A DNA stretch of 6,937 bases from an archaeon (GTDB taxonomy: Archaea; Nanobdellota; Nanobdellia; Pacearchaeales; GW2011-AR1): assembly GCA_027348755.1 (NCBI GenBank), contig DAIEOU010000024.1, forward strand, positions 1-6,937. The letters are read 5' to 3'. Positions within the stretch are counted from its first letter, which is position 1; the number at the start of each line of letters is the position of its first letter. The translations under genes were made by a program, and so were the position numbers. Shown piece after piece: positions 5,608 to 6,937 of the stretch. Under the pieces are notes generated by a model that saw nothing but the letters and a program-made list of their open reading frames with translations, was not told the origin of the DNA and searched no databases.

Positions 5608-6384
5608 CTATCTTAATTTTGATTTCTCCCAAAGAGAATCAAAATATTTGTTAAATATGTCTGCTATTTCCTTTGAGCGTATTAAAACACCAATAACCTT
5701 TGTCCCCCATAGAGCTATGAAAACTCCAGAATTGGTTATGTCTATTGAGCCTGGGAGGGGCATGTCAGTATATCTCTGAATGAATGGCTTATGAGGAATT
5801 ATCTTTTTGAAATTTGAGTTTGCATTCTTATCATTTACAATACCCATCCATTTCATTTTCTTCTTTCTTAAAGTAGGAGCAACTATCTTAGCATTATAAT
5901 TGGTTTTTCCGTAGAAGAACTCAAAAGCTTTATCATCGGAAAACTTGTCGTGCATATAAACATACTTAAGTGTTGATCCTAGCTTAGCATCTGATAATAT
6001 TATATCATAGGCAGTGCGAATACCTTTCTCTCCGATGAATATTTCGGCTTCCTGCTTATTTTCTATTTTCATAAGCGAGGTGAGAGAAGGAATTAGCTCT
6101 TCTATTATGCTTTGACTTTGTGCTAATTCAATTTTTTTCTTTTCTATATAATCATTAAGTCTTTCAGGCTCAAGAGCCTGAAAATGCTTTGTTTTTTCTT
6201 TTATTATGAAACTTACAAGACCTTTTTCTATGAGCCTGTTAAGGACCTCGTATATCTTGGAACTGGATATGCCAGAGTTCTTTGTTATTGGGCCGACTGT
6301 TGATGAACCTAACTTAAGAAGAGAAAGATAGGCTCTAGATTCTCCCTCTGTGAGACCAAGTTTCTTTATTTTTTCAGTATTCAT
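5608..6384 (-). CDS. TrmB-family transcriptional regulator
   Basis: The 258-residue protein (from ATG 6384) opens with a winged helix-turn-helix (about 5-70): LGLTEGESRAYLSLLKLG is the TrmB N-terminal helix signature, and GISSSKIYEVLNRLIEKG the recognition helix. A charged coiled-coil-like dimerisation segment follows (about 73-107). The C-terminal domain (about 112-258) ends with a TrmB-like effector region, RYTDMPLPGSIDI, then VFIALWG and VLIRSKEIADIFNKYFDSLW. TrmB proteins repress or activate, often in response to sugars, but no sugar gene is nearby, so the effector is unknown. The frame extends five codons further to ATG 6399, but a TATA box lies 25 nt before 6384 and only about 10 nt before 6399, favouring 6384. 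The gene is divergent from the EF-hand membrane-protein gene and ends one base from the cdc48 stop on the opposite strand. Autoregulation and control of the divergent gene are plausible. Confidence 0.88.
   Translation of the reverse strand: MNTEKIKKLGLTEGESRAYLSLLKLGSSTVGPITKNSGISSSKIYEVLNRLIEKGLVSFIIKEKTKHFQALEPERLNDYIEKKKIELAQSQSIIEELIPSLTSLMKIENKQEAEIFIGEKGIRTAYDIILSDAKLGSTLKYVYMHDKFSDDKAFEFFYGKTNYNAKIVAPTLRKKKMKWMGIVNDKNANSNFKKIIPHKPFIQRYTDMPLPGSIDITNSGVFIALWGTKVIGVLIRSKEIADIFNKYFDSLWEKSKLR
5616..5645. terminator. Hairpin at the cdc48/trmB convergent junction, possible bidirectional terminator
   Basis: The left arm ATTTTGATTTCTC (5616-5628) and right arm GAGAATCAAAAT (5634-5645) form a 12-bp stem with one bulged T and loop CCAAA. 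It starts 10 nt after the cdc48 stop and lies inside the last codons of trmB on the other strand. T- or A-runs at the stem ends could give a U-run in either transcript. Archaeal termination relies mainly on U-tracts, so the hairpin could instead set RNA 3' ends or stability. Confidence 0.45.
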
Positions 6385-6401
6385 ACTTTGAATATGCATA
6401 T

Positions 6402-6413
6402 TTATTATATATA
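6402..6413 (-). promoter_or_regulatory. TATA box of trmB-family gene
   Basis: TATATATAATAA on the minus strand has its TATATATA core (6413-6406) centred about 25 nt upstream of ATG 6384, fitting a leaderless start there. No Shine-Dalgarno precedes either candidate start. Confidence 0.5.
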
Positions 6414-6427
6414 CCCTCCTACGGGGG
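6414..6427. promoter_or_regulatory. GC-rich island between divergent promoters, candidate operator
   Basis: Fourteen bases, CCCTCCTACGGGGG, are 11/14 G or C in otherwise nearly pure AT intergenic DNA. They form an imperfect palindrome (outer CCC/GGG pairs, weak centre). The island sits between the TATA boxes of the TrmB gene and the divergent EF-hand gene, touching the upstream (BRE) side of the former, so a bound regulator could affect both. TrmB itself is a candidate binder. Confidence 0.35.
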
Positions 6428-6434
6428 AAATAAA

Positions 6435-6443
6435 TATTATATA
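6435..6443 (+). promoter_or_regulatory. TATA box of the EF-hand membrane-protein gene
   Basis: TATTATATA has its TTATATA core (6437-6443) centred at 6440, 25 nt upstream of ATG 6465. As with the other promoters here, the spacing suggests a leaderless mRNA. Confidence 0.5.
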
Positions 6444-6464
6444 CCTTTATTTTATGAGATTTTT

Positions 6465-6830
6465 ATGAAACTTGAAGAGAAAATACCGGGTAAAAGAACA
6501 GGAAAGCTTGGCAAGAGAGCGCTTTATACAGCAGCAGTGCTTGTGGCGGCTCCATTTGTCTTTAGTTACGGAAAGATGGGCGTTGAGTTCTGCAAGGAGA
6601 TTTACTATTCATTTACTTCAAGTAGAGCGGTGGAGATTAACACTGAAGATAGAACAATCTCAATATACGGTTATGATTCGGACAAAAACGGATCCATTGG
6701 CAAAATCGAAGTTGTCAATCACGGCGGACCTATTCTCGGAGCTGCATTTGGGCAAAATATACATGAATATACACTTAAGGATAAAGAATTCAAACATTAT
6801 TATCAAATACTTATGGAGAAGAAAAAATAA
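6465..6830 (+). CDS. Small single-TM protein with EF-hand-type calcium loop
   Basis: The 121-residue protein has a strongly basic N-terminus (KRTGKLGKR), one hydrophobic segment at about 19-35 (ALYTAAVLVAAPFVFSY), and an extended domain after it. The charge pattern predicts a cytoplasmic N-terminus with the remainder outside, as a signal anchor. Residues 71-82, DSDKNGSIGKIE, match a canonical 12-residue EF-hand calcium loop: Asp1, Asp3, Asn5, Gly6, Ile8, Glu12. Only one loop is present, and flanking segments look more like beta strands (TISIYGY, KIEVVNHG) than EF-hand helices, resembling the calcium-bound loops of small archaeal surface proteins rather than calmodulin pairs. I recognise no named family. 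It is divergent from trmB and overlaps the next gene by one base, so it is first of an operon. A competing frame at 6472-6915 lacks these features and is rejected. Confidence 0.7.
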   Translation: MKLEEKIPGKRTGKLGKRALYTAAVLVAAPFVFSYGKMGVEFCKEIYYSFTSSRAVEINTEDRTISIYGYDSDKNGSIGKIEVVNHGGPILGAAFGQNIHEYTLKDKEFKHYYQILMEKKK

Positions 6831-6937
6831 TGTGGGGCGTAGCAAGTGCGATAAGAACCATGAAAGCTCGGGAGAACTTAGAAAAATTAGAAAGATGGAA
6901 AAATGGGGTTTTTAATGAGCCAAGACCCCAAAGAACT
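6830..6937 (+). CDS. Unrecognised protein, 5' part only
   Basis: ATG at 6830-6832 shares its A with the TAA stop of the EF-hand gene (TAATG) and opens a frame of 36 codons that continues past the window edge. GGAG at 6815-6818 is a possible but distant Shine-Dalgarno (11 nt). The N-terminus starts MWGVASAIRTMKAREN and continues as a charged amphipathic helix (LEKLERWKN). A second in-frame ATG lies at 6860. The tight overlap suggests translational coupling with the EF-hand protein. Function cannot be assigned. Confidence 0.5.
   Translation, partial: MWGVASAIRTMKARENLEKLERWKNGVFNEPRPQRT

Noticed and set aside
6403..6445. Similarity of TATATACC-type words in the TrmB spacer to the GTATATAC boxes at 2915-2935, suggesting a shared regulator
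   Set aside because: The words coincide with TATA boxes in AT-rich DNA, so chance similarity is the simpler explanation.
6472..6915. 147-codon plus-strand frame overlapping the EF-hand gene
   Set aside because: Its composition is Arg/Lys/Trp-rich without domain sense, whereas the 6465-6830 frame has a TM segment, a calcium loop, a well-spaced TATA box and a coupled downstream start.

Overview
The window looks archaeal. It carries a two-ring Cdc48/VAT-type AAA ATPase with an N-terminal double-psi barrel, a TrmB-type winged-helix regulator, TATA-like boxes upstream of most genes, heavy use of AGA/AGG and ATA codons, and AT-rich DNA. Compact, partly leaderless genes and two small proteins I cannot place suggest a reduced-genome lineage, possibly DPANN. 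That lineage call is an inference, because no rRNA or other phylogenetic marker is present.

Left part, minus strand (1-2845). Three genes read leftwards in a row: an MFS transporter (2845-1511), a zinc-ribbon protein with a C-terminal Hsp20/alpha-crystallin-like domain (1474-833), and an open-ended gene (792 to beyond position 1) with a clear PD-(D/E)XK nuclease signature. Each has a TATA-like box centred about 25-27 nt upstream of an ATG, so each can probably be transcribed separately as a leaderless mRNA.

Centre, plus strand (2950-5606). A small protein joining a YgiT-like zinc finger to an AbrB-type DNA-binding hairpin overlaps by four bases (ATGA) the start of the 766-residue Cdc48 ATPase, which has a strong Shine-Dalgarno. 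This is a translationally coupled pair. The promoter carries two copies of the 8-base palindrome GTATATAC where a repressor would be expected to bind, so self-regulation by the AbrB protein is plausible. The ATPase gene contains a 49-base perfect repeat at its two Walker A sites.

Right part (5608-6937). A TrmB-family regulator reads leftwards and ends one base from the end of cdc48; a 12-bp hairpin sits at this convergent junction. Divergent from trmB is a one-TM protein with an EF-hand-type calcium loop, overlapped by one base by another gene that runs off the window. The trmB and EF-hand promoters face each other across a small GC-rich island.

Taken together, the Hsp20-like protein, the AbrB/zinc-finger partner and Cdc48 suggest a protein-quality-control neighbourhood, but only the link between the AbrB gene and cdc48 has direct structural support (overlap and shared promoter). 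No tRNA, rRNA, CRISPR array or insertion sequence was seen. No gene-free stretch exceeds about 105 bases.
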